Positions 44,101-57,487 of a stretch of DNA of 64,000 nt are shown piece by piece (positions within the stretch are counted from its first letter, which is position 1; each line of letters opens with the position of its first letter). The notes beneath the pieces are model-generated. The model was not told the DNA's origin. It saw only the letters and a program-made list of their open reading frames with translations, and did no database searches. Both the position numbers and the translations under genes were made by a program. Source of the stretch: Paraescarpia echinospica (Eukaryota > Annelida > Polychaeta > Sabellida > Siboglinidae); contig CM034534.1 in NCBI GenBank assembly GCA_020002185.1, forward strand, positions 69,727,946 through 69,791,945, read 5' to 3'.

Positions 44101-47100
44101 GAAACTGTCTATGAATCTTGGTCCATTGCCTGAATTTGCCTGAAACTGCCTGTGTATCTTGGTCGATTGCCTGTATTTGTCTGAAACTGTCTATGAATCT
44201 TGGTCGATTGCCTGAAACTGCCTGTGTATCTTGGTCGATTGCCTGAATTTGCCTGAAACTGTCTGTGTATCTTGGTCGATTTGCCTGAATTTGCCTGGAA
44301 TCATGGTCGATTGCCTGAATGTGCCTGAAATCTTGGTGGATTGCCTGTATTTGCCTGAAACTGCCTGTGTACCTTCGTCGATTGCCTGATTGTGCCAGAA
44401 ATCTTGGTCGATTGCCTGTATTTGCCTGAAAATGCCTGTGTACCTTGGTCGATTGCCTGAATTTGCCTGCTTATATTGGTGAGTTTGCCCGAATTTACTT
44501 GAAACTGCCTGTGTACCTTGGTCGATTTCCTGAATTTGCCTGCGTATATTGGTGAGATTGCCTAAATTTACCTGAAACTGCCTGTGTACCTTAGTCGATT
44601 GCCTGAATTTGCCTGCGTTTATTGGTGAGTTTGCCTGAATTTGCCTGAAACTGCCTGTGTATCTTGGTCGATTGCCTGAATTTGCCTGAAACTGCCTGTG
44701 TATATTGGTCGATTGCCTGAATTTGCCTGAAACTGCTTGTGTATCTTGGTCGATTTGCCTGAATTTACCTGGAATCATGGTCGATTGCCTTAATGTGCCT
44801 GAAATCTTGGTCGATTGCCTGAATGTGCCTGAAACTACCTGTGTATCTTGGTCGATTGCCTGTATTTGTCTGAAACTGTCTATGACTCTTGGTCGATTGC
44901 CTGAATTTGCCTGAAACTACCTGTGTATCTTGGTCGATTGCCTGAATTTGTCTGAAACTGCCTGTGTATCTTGGTCGATTTGCCTGAATTTGCCTGGAGT
45001 CATGATCGATTGCCTGAATGTGCCTGAAACCTTGGTCGATTGCCTGTATTTGCCTGAAAATGCCTGTGTACCTTGGTCGATTGCCTGAATTTGCCTGCGT
45101 ATATTGTTGAATTTACCTGAATTTGCCTGAAAATGCCTGTGTATCTTGGTCGATTGCCTGAATGTGCCTGAAAATACCTGTGTATCTTGGTCGATTTCCT
45201 GAATTTGTCTGAAACTGCCTGTGTACCTTGGTCGATTGCCTGAATTAGCCTGCGTATATTGGTGAGTTTGCCAGAATTTACCTGAAACTGCCTGTGTATC
45301 TTGGTTGATTGCCTGAAACTACCTGTGTATCTTGGTCGATTGCCTGAATTTGCCTGAAACTACCTGTGTATCTTGGTCGATTTACCTGAATTTGCCTGGA
45401 ATCACGGTCGATTGCCTGAATGTGCCTGAAATCTTGGTCGATTGCCTGTATTTGCCTGAAACTGCCTGTGTACCTTGGTCGATTGCCTGAATTTGCCTGC
45501 GTATATTGGTGAGTTTGCCTGAATTTGCCTGAAACTGCCTGTGTATCTTGGTCGAGTGCCTGAATGTGCCTGAAACTACCTGTGTATCTTGGTCGATTGC
45601 CTGAATTTGTCTGAAACTGCCTGTGTACCTTGGTCGATGGCCTGAATTTGCCTGCGTATATTGGTGAGTTTGCCTGAATTTACCTGAAACTGCCTGTGTA
45701 TCTTGTTCGATTGCCTGAATTTGCCTGAAACTGCCTGTGTGTCTTGGTCGATTGCCTGAATTTGCCTGAAACTGCCTGTGTACCTTGGTCGATTACCTGA
45801 ATTTGCCTGCGTATTTTGGTGAGTTTGCCTGAATTTGCCTGAAACTGCCTGTGTATCTTGGTCGATTGCCTGAATGTGCCTGAAATATTGGGCGATTGCC
45901 TGAATGTGCCTAAAATCATGGTCGATTGCCTGTATTTGCCTGAAACTGCCTGTGTACCTTGGTCGATTGCCTGAATTTGCCTGCTTATATTGGTGAGTTT
46001 GCCTGAATTTGCCTGAAACTGCCTGTGTATCTTGGTCGATTGCCTGAATGTGCCTGAAACTACCTGTGTATCTTGGTCGATTGCCTCTATTTGTCTGAAA
46101 CTGTCTATGAATCTTGGTCGATTGCCTGAATTTGCCTGAAACTGCCTGTGTATCTTGGTCGATTTGCCTGAATTTGCCTGGAATCATGGTCGATTGCCTG
46201 AATGTGCCTGACATCTTGGTCGATTGCCTGTATTTGCCTGAAACTGCCTGTGTACCTTGGTCAATTGCCTGAATTTGCCTGCGTATATTGGTGAGTTTGC
46301 CTGACTTTGCCTGAAACTGCCTGTGTATCTTGGTTGATTGCCTGAATGTGCCTGAAACTACCTGTGTATCTTGGTCGATTGTATGAATATGTCTGAAACT
46401 GACTCTGTACCTTGGTCGATTGCCTGAATTTGCTTGCGTATATTGGTGAGTTTGCCTGAATTTACCTCAAACTGCCTGTATATCTTGGTCGATTGCCTGT
46501 ATTTGCCTAAACCTGCCTGTGTACCTTGGTCGATTGCCTGAATTTGCCTGCTTATATTGGTGAGTTTGCCTAAATTTGCCTGAAAATGCCTGTGTATCTT
46601 GGTCGATTGCCTGAATGTGCCTGAAACTACCTGTATCTTGGTCGATTGCCTGTATTTGTCTGAAACTGTCTATGAATCTTGGTCCATTGCCTGAATTTGC
46701 CTGAAACTGCCTGTGTATCTTGGTCGATTGCCTGTATTTGTCTGAAACTGTCTATGAATCTTGGTCGATTGCCTGAAACTGCCTGTGTATCTTGGTCGAT
46801 TGCCTGAATTTGCCTGAAACTGTCTGTGTATCTTGGTCGATTTGCCTGAATTTGCCTGGAATCATGGTCGATTGCCTGAATGTGCCTGAAATCTTGGTGG
46901 ATTGCCTGTATTTGCCTGAAACTGCCTGTGTACCTTCGTCGATTGCCTGATTGTGCCAGAAATCTTGGTCGATTGCCTGTATTTGCCTGAAAATGCCTGT
47001 GTACCTTGGTCGATTGCCTGAATTTGCCTGCTTATATTGGTGAGTTTGCCCGAATTTACTTGAAACTGCCTGTGTACCTTGGTCGATTTCCTGAATTTGC

Positions 47101-50100
47101 CTGCGTATATTGGTGAGATTGCCTAAATTTACCTGAAACTGCCTGTGTACCTTAGTCGATTGCCTGAATTTGCCTGCGTTTATTGGTGAGTTTGCCTGAA
47201 TTTGCCTGAAACTGCCTGTGTATCTTGGTCGATTGCCTGAATTTGCCTGAAACTGCCTGTGTATATTGGTCGATTGCCTGAATTTGCCTGAAACTGCTTG
47301 TGCATCTTGGTCGATTTGCCTGAATTTGCCTGGAATCTTGGTAGATTGCCTGTATTTGCCTGAAACTGCCTGTGTACCTTGGTCGATTGCCTGAATTTGC
47401 CTGCGTATATTGGTGAGTTTGCCTGAATTTGCCTGAAACTGCCTGTGTATCTTGGTCGATTGCCTGAATGTGCCTGAAATGTTGGTCGATTGCCTCAATG
47501 TGCCTGAAATCTTGGTCGATTGCCTGTATTTGCCTGAAACTGCCTGTGTACCTTGGTCGATTGCCTGAATTTGCCTGCTTATATTGGTGAGTTTGCCTGA
47601 AACTGCCTGAAACTGCCTGAAACTGCCTGTGTATCTTGGTCGATTGCCTGAATTTGCCTGAAACTGCCTGTGTATCTTGGTCGATTGCCTGAATTTGCCT
47701 GAAACTGCTTGTGTATCTTGGTCGATTTGCCTGAATTTACCTGGAATCATGGTCGATTGCCTGAATGTGGCTGAAATCTTGGTCGATTGCCTGAATGTGC
47801 CTGAAACTACCTGTGTATCTTGGTCGATTGCCTGTATTTATCTGAAACTGTCTATGGCTCTTGGTCGATTGCCTGAATTTGCCTGAAACTACCTGTGTAT
47901 CTTGGTCGATTGCCTGAATTTGTCTGAAACTGCCTGTGTATCTTGGTCGATTTGCCTGAATTTGCCTGGAGTCATGATCGATTGCCTGAATGTGCCTGAA
48001 ATCTTAGTCGATTGCCTGTATTTGCCTGAAACTGCCTGTGTACCTTGGCCGATTTCCTGAATTTGCCTGCGTATATTGGTGAATTTGCCTGAATTTGCCT
48101 AAAAATGCCTGTGTATCTTGGTCGATTGCCTGAATGTGCCTGAAAATACCTGTGTATCTTGGTCGATTTCCTGAATTTGTCTGAAACTGCCTGTGTACCT
48201 TGGTCGATTGCCTGAATTAGCCTGCGTATATTGGTGAGTTTGCCAGAATTTACCTGAAACTGCCTGTGTATCTTGGTTGATTGCCTGAAACTACCTGTGT
48301 ATCTTGGTCGATTGCCTGAATTTGCCTGAAACTACCTGTGTATCTTGGTCGATTTACCTGAATTTGCCTGGAATCACGGTCGATTGCCTGAATGTGCCTG
48401 AAATCTTGGTCGATTGCCTGTATTTGCCTGAAACTGCCTGTGTACCTTGGTCGATTGCCTGAATTTGCCTGCGTATATTGGTGAGTTTGCCTGAATTTGC
48501 CTGAAACTGCCTGTGTATCTTGGTCGATTGCCTGAATGTGCCTGAAACTACCTGTGTATCTTGGTCGATTGCCTGAATTTGTCTGAAACTGCCTGTTTAC
48601 CTTGGTCGATTGCCTGAATTTGCCTGCGTATATTGGTGAGTTTCCCTGAATTTACCTGAAACTGCCTGCGTATCTTGTTCGATTGCCTGAATTTGCCTGA
48701 AACTGCCTGTTTGTCTTGGTCGATTGCCTGAATTTGCCTGAAACTGCCTGTGTACCTTGGTCGATTACCTGAATTTGCCTGCGTATATTGGTGAGTTTGC
48801 CTGAATTTGCCTGAAACTGCCTGTGTATCTTGGTCGATTGCCTGAATGTGCCGTAAATCTTGGTCGATTGCCTGAGTGTGCCTAAAATCTTGGTCGATTG
48901 CCTGTATTTGCCTGAATCTGCCTGTGTACCTTGGTCGATTGCCTGAATTTGCCTGCTTATATTGGTGAGTTTGCCTGAATTTGCCTGAAACTGCCTCTGT
49001 ATCTTGGTCGATTGCCTGAATGTGCCTGAAACTACCTGTGTATCTTGGTCGATTGCCTGTATTTGTCTGAAACTGTCTATGAATCTTGGTCGATTGCCTG
49101 AATTTGCCTGAAACTGCCTTTGTATCTTGGTCGATTTGCCTGAATTTGCCTGGAATCATGGTCGATTGCCTGAATGTGCCTGACATCTTGGTCGATTGCC
49201 TGTATTTGCCTGAAACTGCCTGTGTACCTTGGTCGATTGCCTGAATTTGCCTGCGTATATTGGTGAGTTTGCCTGACTTTGCCTGAAACTGCCTGTGTAT
49301 CTTGGTTGATTGCCTGAATGTGCCTGAAACTACCTGTGTATCTTGGTCGATTGTATGAATTTGTCTGAAACTGCCTCTGTACCTTGGTTGATTGCCTGAA
49401 TTTGCTTGCGCATATTGGTGAGTTTGCTTGAATTTACCTGAAACTTCCTGTATATCTTGGTCGATTGCCTGTATTTGCCTAAACCTGCCTGTGTACCTTG
49501 GTCGATTGCCTGAATTTGCCTGCTTATAATGGTGAGTTTGCCTAGATTTGCCTGAAAATGCCTGTGTATCTTGGTCGATTGCCTGAATGTGCCTGAAACT
49601 ACCTGTATCTTGGTCGATTGCCTGTATTTGTCTGAAACTGTCTATGAATCTTGGTCGATTGCCTGAATTTGCCTGAAACTGCCTGTGTATCTTGGTCGAT
49701 TGCCTGAATTTGCCTGAAACTGTCTGTGTATCTTGGTCGATTTGCCTGAATTTGCCTGGAATCAAGGTCGATTGCCTGAATGTGCCCGAAATCTTGGTCG
49801 ATTGCCTGTATTTGCCTGAAACTGCCTGTGTACCTTCGTCGATTGCCTGAATGTGCCAGAAATCTTGGTCGATTGCCTGTATTTGCCTGAAAATGCCTGT
49901 GTACCTTGGTCGATTGCCTGAATTTGCCTCCGTATATTGGTGAGTTTGCCCGAATTTACCTGAAACTGCCTGTGTACCTTGGTCGATTTCCTGAATTTGT
50001 CTGCGTATATTGGTGAGATTGCCTGAATTTGCCTGAAACTGCCTGTGTATCTTGGTCGATTGCCTGAATTTGCCTGAAACTGCCTGTGTATATTGGTCGA

Positions 50101-51300
50101 TTGCCTGAATTTGCCTGAAACTGCCTGTGCATCTTGGTCGATTTGCCTGAATTTGCCTGGAATCTTGGTAGATTGCCTGTATTTGCCTGAAACTGCCTGT
50201 GTACCTTGGTCGATTGCCTGAATTTGCCTGCGTATATTGGTGAGTTTGCCTGAATTTGCCTGAAACTGCCTGTGTATCTTGGTCGATTGCCTGAATGTGC
50301 CTGATATCTTGGTCGATTGCCTGAATGTGCCTGAAATATTGGTCGATTGCCTGTATTTGCCTGAAACTGCCTGTGTACCTTGGTCGATTGCCTGAATTTG
50401 CCTGCTTATATTGGTGAGTTTGCCTGAAACTGCCTGAAACTGCCTGAAACTGCCTGTGTATCTTGGTCGATTGCCTGAATTTGCCTGAAACTGCCTGTGT
50501 ATCTTGGTCGATTGCCTGAATTTGCCTGAAACTGCTTGTGTATCTTGGTCGATTTGCCTGAATTTACCTGGAATCATGGTCGATTGCCTGAATGTGCCTG
50601 AAATCTTGGTCGATTGCCTGAATGTGCCTGAAACTACCTGTGTATCTTGGTCGATTGCCTGTATTTGTCTGAAACTGTCTATGACTCTTGGTCGATTGCC
50701 TGAATTTGCCTGAAACTACCTGTGTATCTTGGTCGATTGCCTGAATTTGTCTGAAACTGCCTGTGTATCTTGGTCGATTTGCCTGAATTTGCCTGGAGTC
50801 ATGATCGATTGCCTGAATGTGCCTGAAATCTTGGTCGATTGCCTGTATTTGCCTGAAAATTCCTGTGTACCTTGGTCGATAGCCTGAATTTGCCTGCGTA
50901 TATTGGTGAATTTGCCTGAATTTGCCTGAAAATGCCTGTGTATCTTGGTCGATTGCCTGAATGTGCCTGAAAATACCTGTGTATCTTGGTCGATTTCCTG
51001 AATTTGTCTGAAACTGCCTGTGTACCTTGGTCGATTGCCTGAATTAGCCTGCGTATATTGGTGAGTTTGCCAGAATTTACCTGAAACTGCCTGTGTATCT
51101 TGGTTGATTGCCTGAAACTACCTGTGTATCTTGGTCGATTGCCTGAATTTGCCTGAAACTACCTGTGTATCTTGGTCGATTTACCTGAATTTGCCTGGAA
51201 TCACGGTCGATTGCCTGAATGTGCCTGAAATCTTGGTCGATTTCCTGTATTTGCCTGAAACTGCCTGTGTACCTTGGTCGATTGCCTGAATTTGCCTGCG
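38103..51300. repeat. 41-bp tandem repeat array, right copy (at least 13.2 kb)
   Basis: The same unit as the left array in reverse complement (tgcctgaatttgcctgaaac, tgcctgtgtatcttggtcga). Higher-order structure is clear. A landmark block with 'tggaatcatggtcgattgcc' neighbours recurs at 39206, 42144, 44705, 47677 and 50504 (spacings 2938, 2561, 2972, 2827). A 2561-bp unit from 43015 is repeated from 45576 almost exactly. Shorter ~1.03-kb duplications centre on 'ggagtcatgatcgattgcc' at about 39497, 40536 and 41570. The array enters the N gap. Confidence 0.97.
43015..48136. repeat. 2561-bp higher-order repeat, two adjacent copies
   Basis: Frames at 43015, 43119 and 44191 recur at 45576, 45680 and 46752, each 2561 bp later, with only a few residue changes. 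This indicates a very recent segmental duplication inside the array. The right edge given assumes two full units. Confidence 0.8.
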
Positions 51301-52300
51301 NNNNNNNNNNNNNNNNNNNNNNNNNNNNNNNNNNNNNNNNNNNNNNNNNNNNNNNNNNNNNNNNNNNNNNNNNNNNNNNNNNNNNNNNNNNNNNNNNNNN
51401 NNNNNNNNNNNNNNNNNNNNNNNNNNNNNNNNNNNNNNNNNNNNNNNNNNNNNNNNNNNNNNNNNNNNNNNNNNNNNNNNNNNNNNNNNNNNNNNNNNNN
51501 NNNNNNNNNNNNNNNNNNNNNNNNNNNNNNNNNNNNNNNNNNNNNNNNNNNNNNNNNNNNNNNNNNNNNNNNNNNNNNNNNNNNNNNNNNNNNNNNNNNN
51601 NNNNNNNNNNNNNNNNNNNNNNNNNNNNNNNNNNNNNNNNNNNNNNNNNNNNNNNNNNNNNNNNNNNNNNNNNNNNNNNNNNNNNNNNNNNNNNNNNNNN
51701 NNNNNNNNNNNNNNNNNNNNNNNNNNNNNNNNNNNNNNNNNNNNNNNNNNNNNNNNNNNNNNNNNNNNNNNNNNNNNNNNNNNNNNNNNNNNNNNNNNNN
51801 NNNNNNNNNNNNNNNNNNNNNNNNNNNNNNNNNNNNNNNNNNNNNNNNNNNNNNNNNNNNNNNNNNNNNNNNNNNNNNNNNNNNNNNNNNNNNNNNNNNN
51901 NNNNNNNNNNNNNNNNNNNNNNNNNNNNNNNNNNNNNNNNNNNNNNNNNNNNNNNNNNNNNNNNNNNNNNNNNNNNNNNNNNNNNNNNNNNNNNNNNNNN
52001 NNNNNNNNNNNNNNNNNNNNNNNNNNNNNNNNNNNNNNNNNNNNNNNNNNNNNNNNNNNNNNNNNNNNNNNNNNNNNNNNNNNNNNNNNNNNNNNNNNNN
52101 NNNNNNNNNNNNNNNNNNNNNNNNNNNNNNNNNNNNNNNNNNNNNNNNNNNNNNNNNNNNNNNNNNNNNNNNNNNNNNNNNNNNNNNNNNNNNNNNNNNN
52201 NNNNNNNNNNNNNNNNNNNNNNNNNNNNNNNNNNNNNNNNNNNNNNNNNNNNNNNNNNNNNNNNNNNNNNNNNNNNNNNNNNNNNNNNNNNNNNNNNNNN
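51301..52300. other. Assembly gap (1000 N) inside the right arm
   Basis: The flanks are the 41-bp array on the left and the mirror of 31598 on the right. If the palindrome is complete, the missing sequence should hold the end of the array and a second copy of 31599-33802, including the RPA-like/NADAR locus. Confidence 0.95.
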
Positions 52301-53152
52301 GTAGATCTGTGTGGTAACCAGAAATGAAAAAATTTGACTTATTTTATTAGTTCTCTACCGATTCGTCAGGAATGAACCTATGTTAAAGTTGTAAATGTAT
52401 ATGCTAGGAGAGGCATATACCTAAACAAATGGTTGACTATAAGAGACATTGATAGGTAAAAATTTACAAACAGGGCGATGGGAAGGTCGTAGATCTGTAT
52501 GGTGATCAGATATGCCATAATTTGACTTATTTTATTAGTTCTCTCTATCTAATCGTCAGGTTTGGACCTATGTTAAAGTTGTAAATGTATAGGCTAGGAG
52601 AGGCCTACACCTAAACAAATGGTCGACAACCTAACGGGCATAAGAAAAGACACCATTGCGCATGCGCAATTGCCTAATTAACGACGTCACTTACCTATTT
52701 AATGACGTCTTTGACTTATTTTTATAGTAAAAAGAGAAAAAAGAAACAAGAGACACGAACTTAAGCAGTATCGATATTTGGTTCACTGAAATCCGCTAGG
52801 GGGAGTTATTTGTACTTCTCTTTCAGTTCGTAACCTTTCCACCAAGGGGCGCCAATTTTCATAAATAAGACGCACCAAATTAGGTAGTACTCCTACATTT
52901 AGTCCAAACCTTGTCCGTAAGGTGGCACCAGTGTTGTTTGTAGTTAGCTACGTATCCGCCATGGGGAAATAGTTCCGAAAAAATCGCTACCCGTACTATT
53001 TAGTTCCGAAGAAATCCGCTGGGGACGCTACTTGACCTACATCCAGGTATTTGACCTTGACCTTTGACCTACATCCGGGTACTTGGACTTGACCTAGTTA
53101 AGACGTCTTTCCTCTTCCTCTACTCATAATCATTCGGTCCCCGCTGGACCAC
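52301..53152. other. Mirror of 30747-31598
   Basis: Non-coding. It includes the mirror of the ~190-bp direct repeats (52301-52631) and of the CTCF-like motif ccaccaaggggcgcc (about 52839-52853). A few single-base changes are seen against the left arm. Confidence 0.7.
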
Positions 53153-53682
53153 CTATATTACTACTGACGTGTGTCCGCGCTTCTGCCAAATACAGTCAAA
53201 GCTGACAGTGACAGGCACAGGTTGTGTTACTGGAAATTCTGGATCAAGCACTTGGTTCACCTCACACACAATGGCTGCAATCCTCTGAAGAACGTTAGTT
53301 GTTGCCTCAATCTCTTTGCTAATGATCTTCTTCTCATTCTCTTGAAATGTGGTCAGATGCATTGCCAGAATGCCGAGGATGCCACAAAACTCCTTCACTG
53401 CTGTGTGATCCAGTCCCAGGCTATTGAAGAACAAGACCATGGTATCATTGATGTAAATGGAGACGTATTGGCGATGGAAGGAATGCATGGTGAAGAGTAT
53501 GTGCTGTCGAACTCACGAGCACACTTGCATCACGCTAACTTCAGGTGTACTGTAAATCCCTTGGGGTCAGTGTCGATGACATTCGGTTGAAGAGCTTCAG
53601 AGTCGAGGCATTCTGGACATTCGACCTTCTTCAACAGAGTTGACACAGTGTATGTCTGCAATACACCAGCGTGGAGATGGAG
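53153..53682 (-). pseudogene. Mutator-like transposase fragment, truncated (right copy)
   Basis: The mirror of 30217-30746, with the same stop, frameshift and truncation. One residue differs (PVTQPVPV against PATQPVPV). Shared inactivating lesions show the fragment was dead before the arms separated. Confidence 0.7.
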
Positions 53683-54183
53683 CTGAGAAAGTATTGAATA
53701 AAATGTATATGTTGTTATAAAAACATTCATGTATTCAACAAAATTGAAACAGAATGCAAGGAATTAACACAAGAATAATGTGCTTATGCATCATGTGGGA
53801 CCTTATATGATTTATTTCCTGGTCAATAAATCATATGTCCAAGTAAGTTCCTTCTATTACCATAATCCGTGGTATCAACATGCATACTTTGTGCATCATG
53901 TGGGCAGTTATATGATTTTTTTATTAATAAATAAACGATATTTACTAGTCAGTACTTCCTGTTACCAGAATCAGTGGTATTAACATGCATAATTTTTACC
54001 TCATACTGGTACTTGTGTTTGCATTCTTATTCAATAAATGCACTTATTATGTATTTATAAAGTTAGTAATGCATGCATTTGTTAATGTATTTACAAAAGA
54101 AGAACGTCTGTAAGTGTTTTTTTTTCTTTCTATAACTACATTAAATGACTACCGTTATGATTTATTCACTAGTCATTACTTAC

Positions 54184-54259
54184 CATTTCCAACATCTGTG
54201 AAGTGAACATGCGTCGGTTCTGCTTCTTCTTGGTCTCTTTTATCATCAGCAGTTTTCAT
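54184..54259 (-). CDS. Possible short 5' exon (right copy)
   Basis: The mirror of 29640-29715, ending in the same gtaagt donor. Confidence 0.3.
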
Positions 54260-54362
54260 AATTTGTAGTTTCGTACTACTGCGTGAAATTGAAGTGTTGG
54301 CTAGTATTTAAGTAGCCGTCTCAATCCCGCCATCTCCGCCTCCCCCCCCCGCGATGCAGCTG

Positions 54363-54581
54363 TCAGTTGTTCCGTCGGTGCTCTCGCCGCCAAACGTCAC
54401 TTTTCCGCGCCATTTGCAGCACTTTCGCTTGCCTACGTTTGCTTTTATCGAATCTGTGCTTTGTGTGAAATTTCATACGCTTACGATCTTCTAAAGTATC
54501 AATATCATAAACATTCGCCATCGTAACTAAAAATTTGCCGGCGCGCATCGTGCGTTTGCTTACTGTCAGAAGTAGCAACAT
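54363..54581 (-). CDS. Basic small ORF (right copy)
   Basis: The mirror of 29318-29536, with an identical 72-residue translation. Confidence 0.35.
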   Translation of the reverse strand: MLLLLTVSKRTMRAGKFLVTMANVYDIDTLEDRKRMKFHTKHRFDKSKRRQAKVLQMARKSDVWRREHRRNN

Positions 54582-54724
54582 GTTGCACTGTGGGTAAAAT
54601 CACTGTCCGTATAAGGCAACGTCCTTCAGCGAATTGCTACGGAACATCCCGATGATGATGCATGTCGGTCTTTCTTGCCAAATAAGGCGATGATCGGCAT
54701 AAACTAGCTTGCATATATATTACC

Positions 54725-54869
54725 AAAGCATTTAAATTACCAAGCATAGTCACTCGCGCAGGGCCCTCTGTTATCCATGTGTGAACGTAATGATATTGTC
54801 TACGCTATACCAGTTCAAATTCAAAATGGCGGATCGCTGAGTGACTATGCTTGGTTATTTAAATGCTTT
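54725..54869. mobile_element. Short MITE with ~31-bp inverted ends (right copy)
   Basis: The mirror of 29030-29174. Confidence 0.7.
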
Positions 54870-55482
54870 GATATTACTCTATACGGATAATACGCCGAAT
54901 CTGGATAAAAGGGCGGACCAATGACCAAGTTTAACAGACAGACGACGTGTTGTTGTTTACTGTGGTATCAAAAAAATGGTGAACGATGTATGGACGAAAA
55001 CGTTGTCAGGGCGTGAAGTTCGAGTAATCTCAAATGTATTGCTGTCGCTTGACCACAAGTTGGACTTTAAGTTATTACAGGTACCCTTTATTAAAGAATA
55101 AACGTTGTTTAGACACATGTGTTTTGTAATAAAAGTGAACTTTATCCATAGTTAACATACAAAACATCAAGCCTCGGCTCAAGGATATGACACAAAAAAA
55201 CAATCTCTTTTTCACAAATTTTATGAAAAATCACGATTTTAATACCCGTGTCAGGCCTTAATTTACAATTTAAACAGTTCGATTAAAAAGGTAACGTTTA
55301 CGGAATGTTAATAATAATTAGAGAATTGATGTGTACAATTTTTTTTTAACTGCCAAAATAAACAACATAGCTCCATAAGTCATAAGACTGATAAGTCTAT
55401 TAAAATGAAATACTTAAGCCATCATTGGTGTGACGGGGTTAATGTGAAATGATGTGGGGTGAATAAGGAAATGTGTCCTTAC

Positions 55483-55569
55483 CCGAACCCGGTCAAAAGT
55501 GGACAGCCCCGCGTGAGGCCGTCCACGATGTGACTGAGTCCGACGTCCGTCAGTCCACACCCGTCAAGG
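55483..55569 (-). CDS. Leucine-rich-repeat gene, exon B (right copy)
   Basis: The mirror of 28330-28416 with the same splice sites. It reads LDGCGLTDVGLSHIVDG; the Asp replaces a Gly in the left copy and fits the LRR pattern better, so the left copy probably carries the derived change. Confidence 0.75.
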
Positions 55570-55727
55570 CTGTAACGTAAACAACAAGTTGTTTTTATCT
55601 CACCAGCAACACACATCTTTCGTCTCACAAACGCACTTCTCTCAACTCCTCCACGTCGACGTGTTACATTAACGCAACAACAACAACTACACTGTTAACA
55701 CATGTTGTAATACATAATTAAACTTAC

Positions 55728-55820
55728 TATATTTCACGTAGTTGTCGCATTGACGCGACGACGGTTCCAAGCGTCCGCGCCGCGTCGTCGTCACGAAATA
55801 CGGCGGCGTTGAAGCTCAAG
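55728..55820 (-). CDS. Leucine-rich-repeat gene, exon A (right copy)
   Basis: The mirror of 28080-28172 (sum 83900). Splice sites and reading frame are preserved. Confidence 0.75.
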
Positions 55821-56824
55821 CTGTAGATGAATTATATTCCTTGATTAAACACCACAAACACACGACCCCGTCACTCGCTATCGCATACTGAACTACATAA
55901 TACGTGTACAACAGACGATAAACTGCTGCATGTTGCGATGTCCACTCGTGTCCACTACACTGACTGACTACTGACCAACAACAGAAGTGGACAACACTTT
56001 CCTGCTCAACTCTGTCACATTCCGTTAAATAACAATTGTTGAATGTTTCCTGCTCACGAATGTGTCGACCCCGTGTCTTATTATGCGGCGACAAACACAA
56101 TATTTGGACGACACTTTTTGTTTGAATTGTTTCATTTTAGTCGGCCGCCACCTATTATTGTTTACAGTATAACCTTTTTTTCTCTACAGGCCAAAGTGCA
56201 GGCGACAACTGGAAACTTACACACAATTTATAAGATGTCAGTAGTTTCTTTATATATATGCGATAATCCACTACAATATTGTTCTTAATTCTCGCCTAGC
56301 CTAACGTAGACTAAACACCCAATACGTCTCAACAATGTTTCCGTGTTGACTGTAGATGTATGCAACCCAGGTGTGAAAGTATATTTGTTATTATTCAACT
56401 AGGACATGTGATCAATATATACATTACAAGTGTGTGATGTTGTAATGATTGAACACACTACATTATGATTACAAATACAATGGCCGAGTTACTCTGATGT
56501 TTTCATGTTTTACTTTAATATATTGCATAGGCCTATTGTTAGGTACATTAAAAAAAACCAGAATTGTCATATATTGTAGGGCCTAATCATTTAAATATTT
56601 TTGTGTGAAAGCTTTATTATTTATGGAATAAATCCACTTTTACTCGTACTGCTAAAAAAAACTAACGTGTAGACCACGAATCCTAATCATTATTATCTAT
56701 CCACAAACTGTTTAATCTAATATACATGATGAGCGAGTGGTTGACATTACAACTATAATTTTAAGTTTAACATGATATATCTTGTTTTCGCGGGAAACAA
56801 ACGTTTCAGTCTCAATCATAATAT
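55821..56824. other. Mirror of 27076-28079
   Basis: No gene was recognised. Confidence 0.4.
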
Positions 56825-57487
56825 TCAAAAGTGTGTTAGTTCTTTGATTATTTGTTCAAATTCATTTTGTTTGTTCCTTAATTGGTCAGCATTGGTATAA
56901 AAACACTGAATGCTGCCTATCTCATTAAGATTATCTTTGTTTACGTTCGTTTTCCCGTCTGTTGTTCTAGGTGGATATGTAATCTTTGTTGGCTTTTCCT
57001 TATCATTTTTGTTCTTCTTTCCCATGGTGGACTGACTGTGTACAGGTATTCTCCCGACTCATCTGCTCCTTCCTGTCTCTTTGCTTCTTCATAGAGCTTT
57101 TTAGATTCTTCTCTTTCTTATTTGGTTTTGTTGTGGTAATTTTTTTTTTTTTTGAACTTATAATTGTCCTTGACGTGATGGAACTTTCAAAGAAGGGTGC
57201 GTTTTTGTCAATGTGCGTTACTGTAATCAGTATTGGTCTGGGGCTGTTTGCATTTTCTTTGGCTTCCCCGAGCCGCCGGATTTCTGTGATGTCAGTGTCT
57301 GTAAAATTATTGTCTATTTCTGTGCAGATTTCTAGGATTTGTTCTTTGTCATGTTGTTGTCTTGTGGTTTTTAGTTGTGGTGTTGTTTCTGGCAGGTTGA
57401 AGATGATTACAAAACTCTTTTTTTGTTTCAATGTTTTTCTCTTTCACTTGTAGTTGTACCACTTCTTTGACTAACTCTCCTATTACA
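56825..57487 (-). pseudogene. LINE 5' segment, inverted (right copy)
   Basis: The mirror of 26415-27075. A small difference in a poly-T/A tract keeps one frame open longer here (57003-57431). Confidence 0.8.

Noticed and set aside
48548..49765. A 405-codon open frame and similar long frames (46752-47750, 49762-50577, 43015-43653) in the tandem array
   Set aside because: The 41-bp unit lacks stops in all three frames of that strand, so any run of intact units is open. No promoter, domain or splice context was seen.
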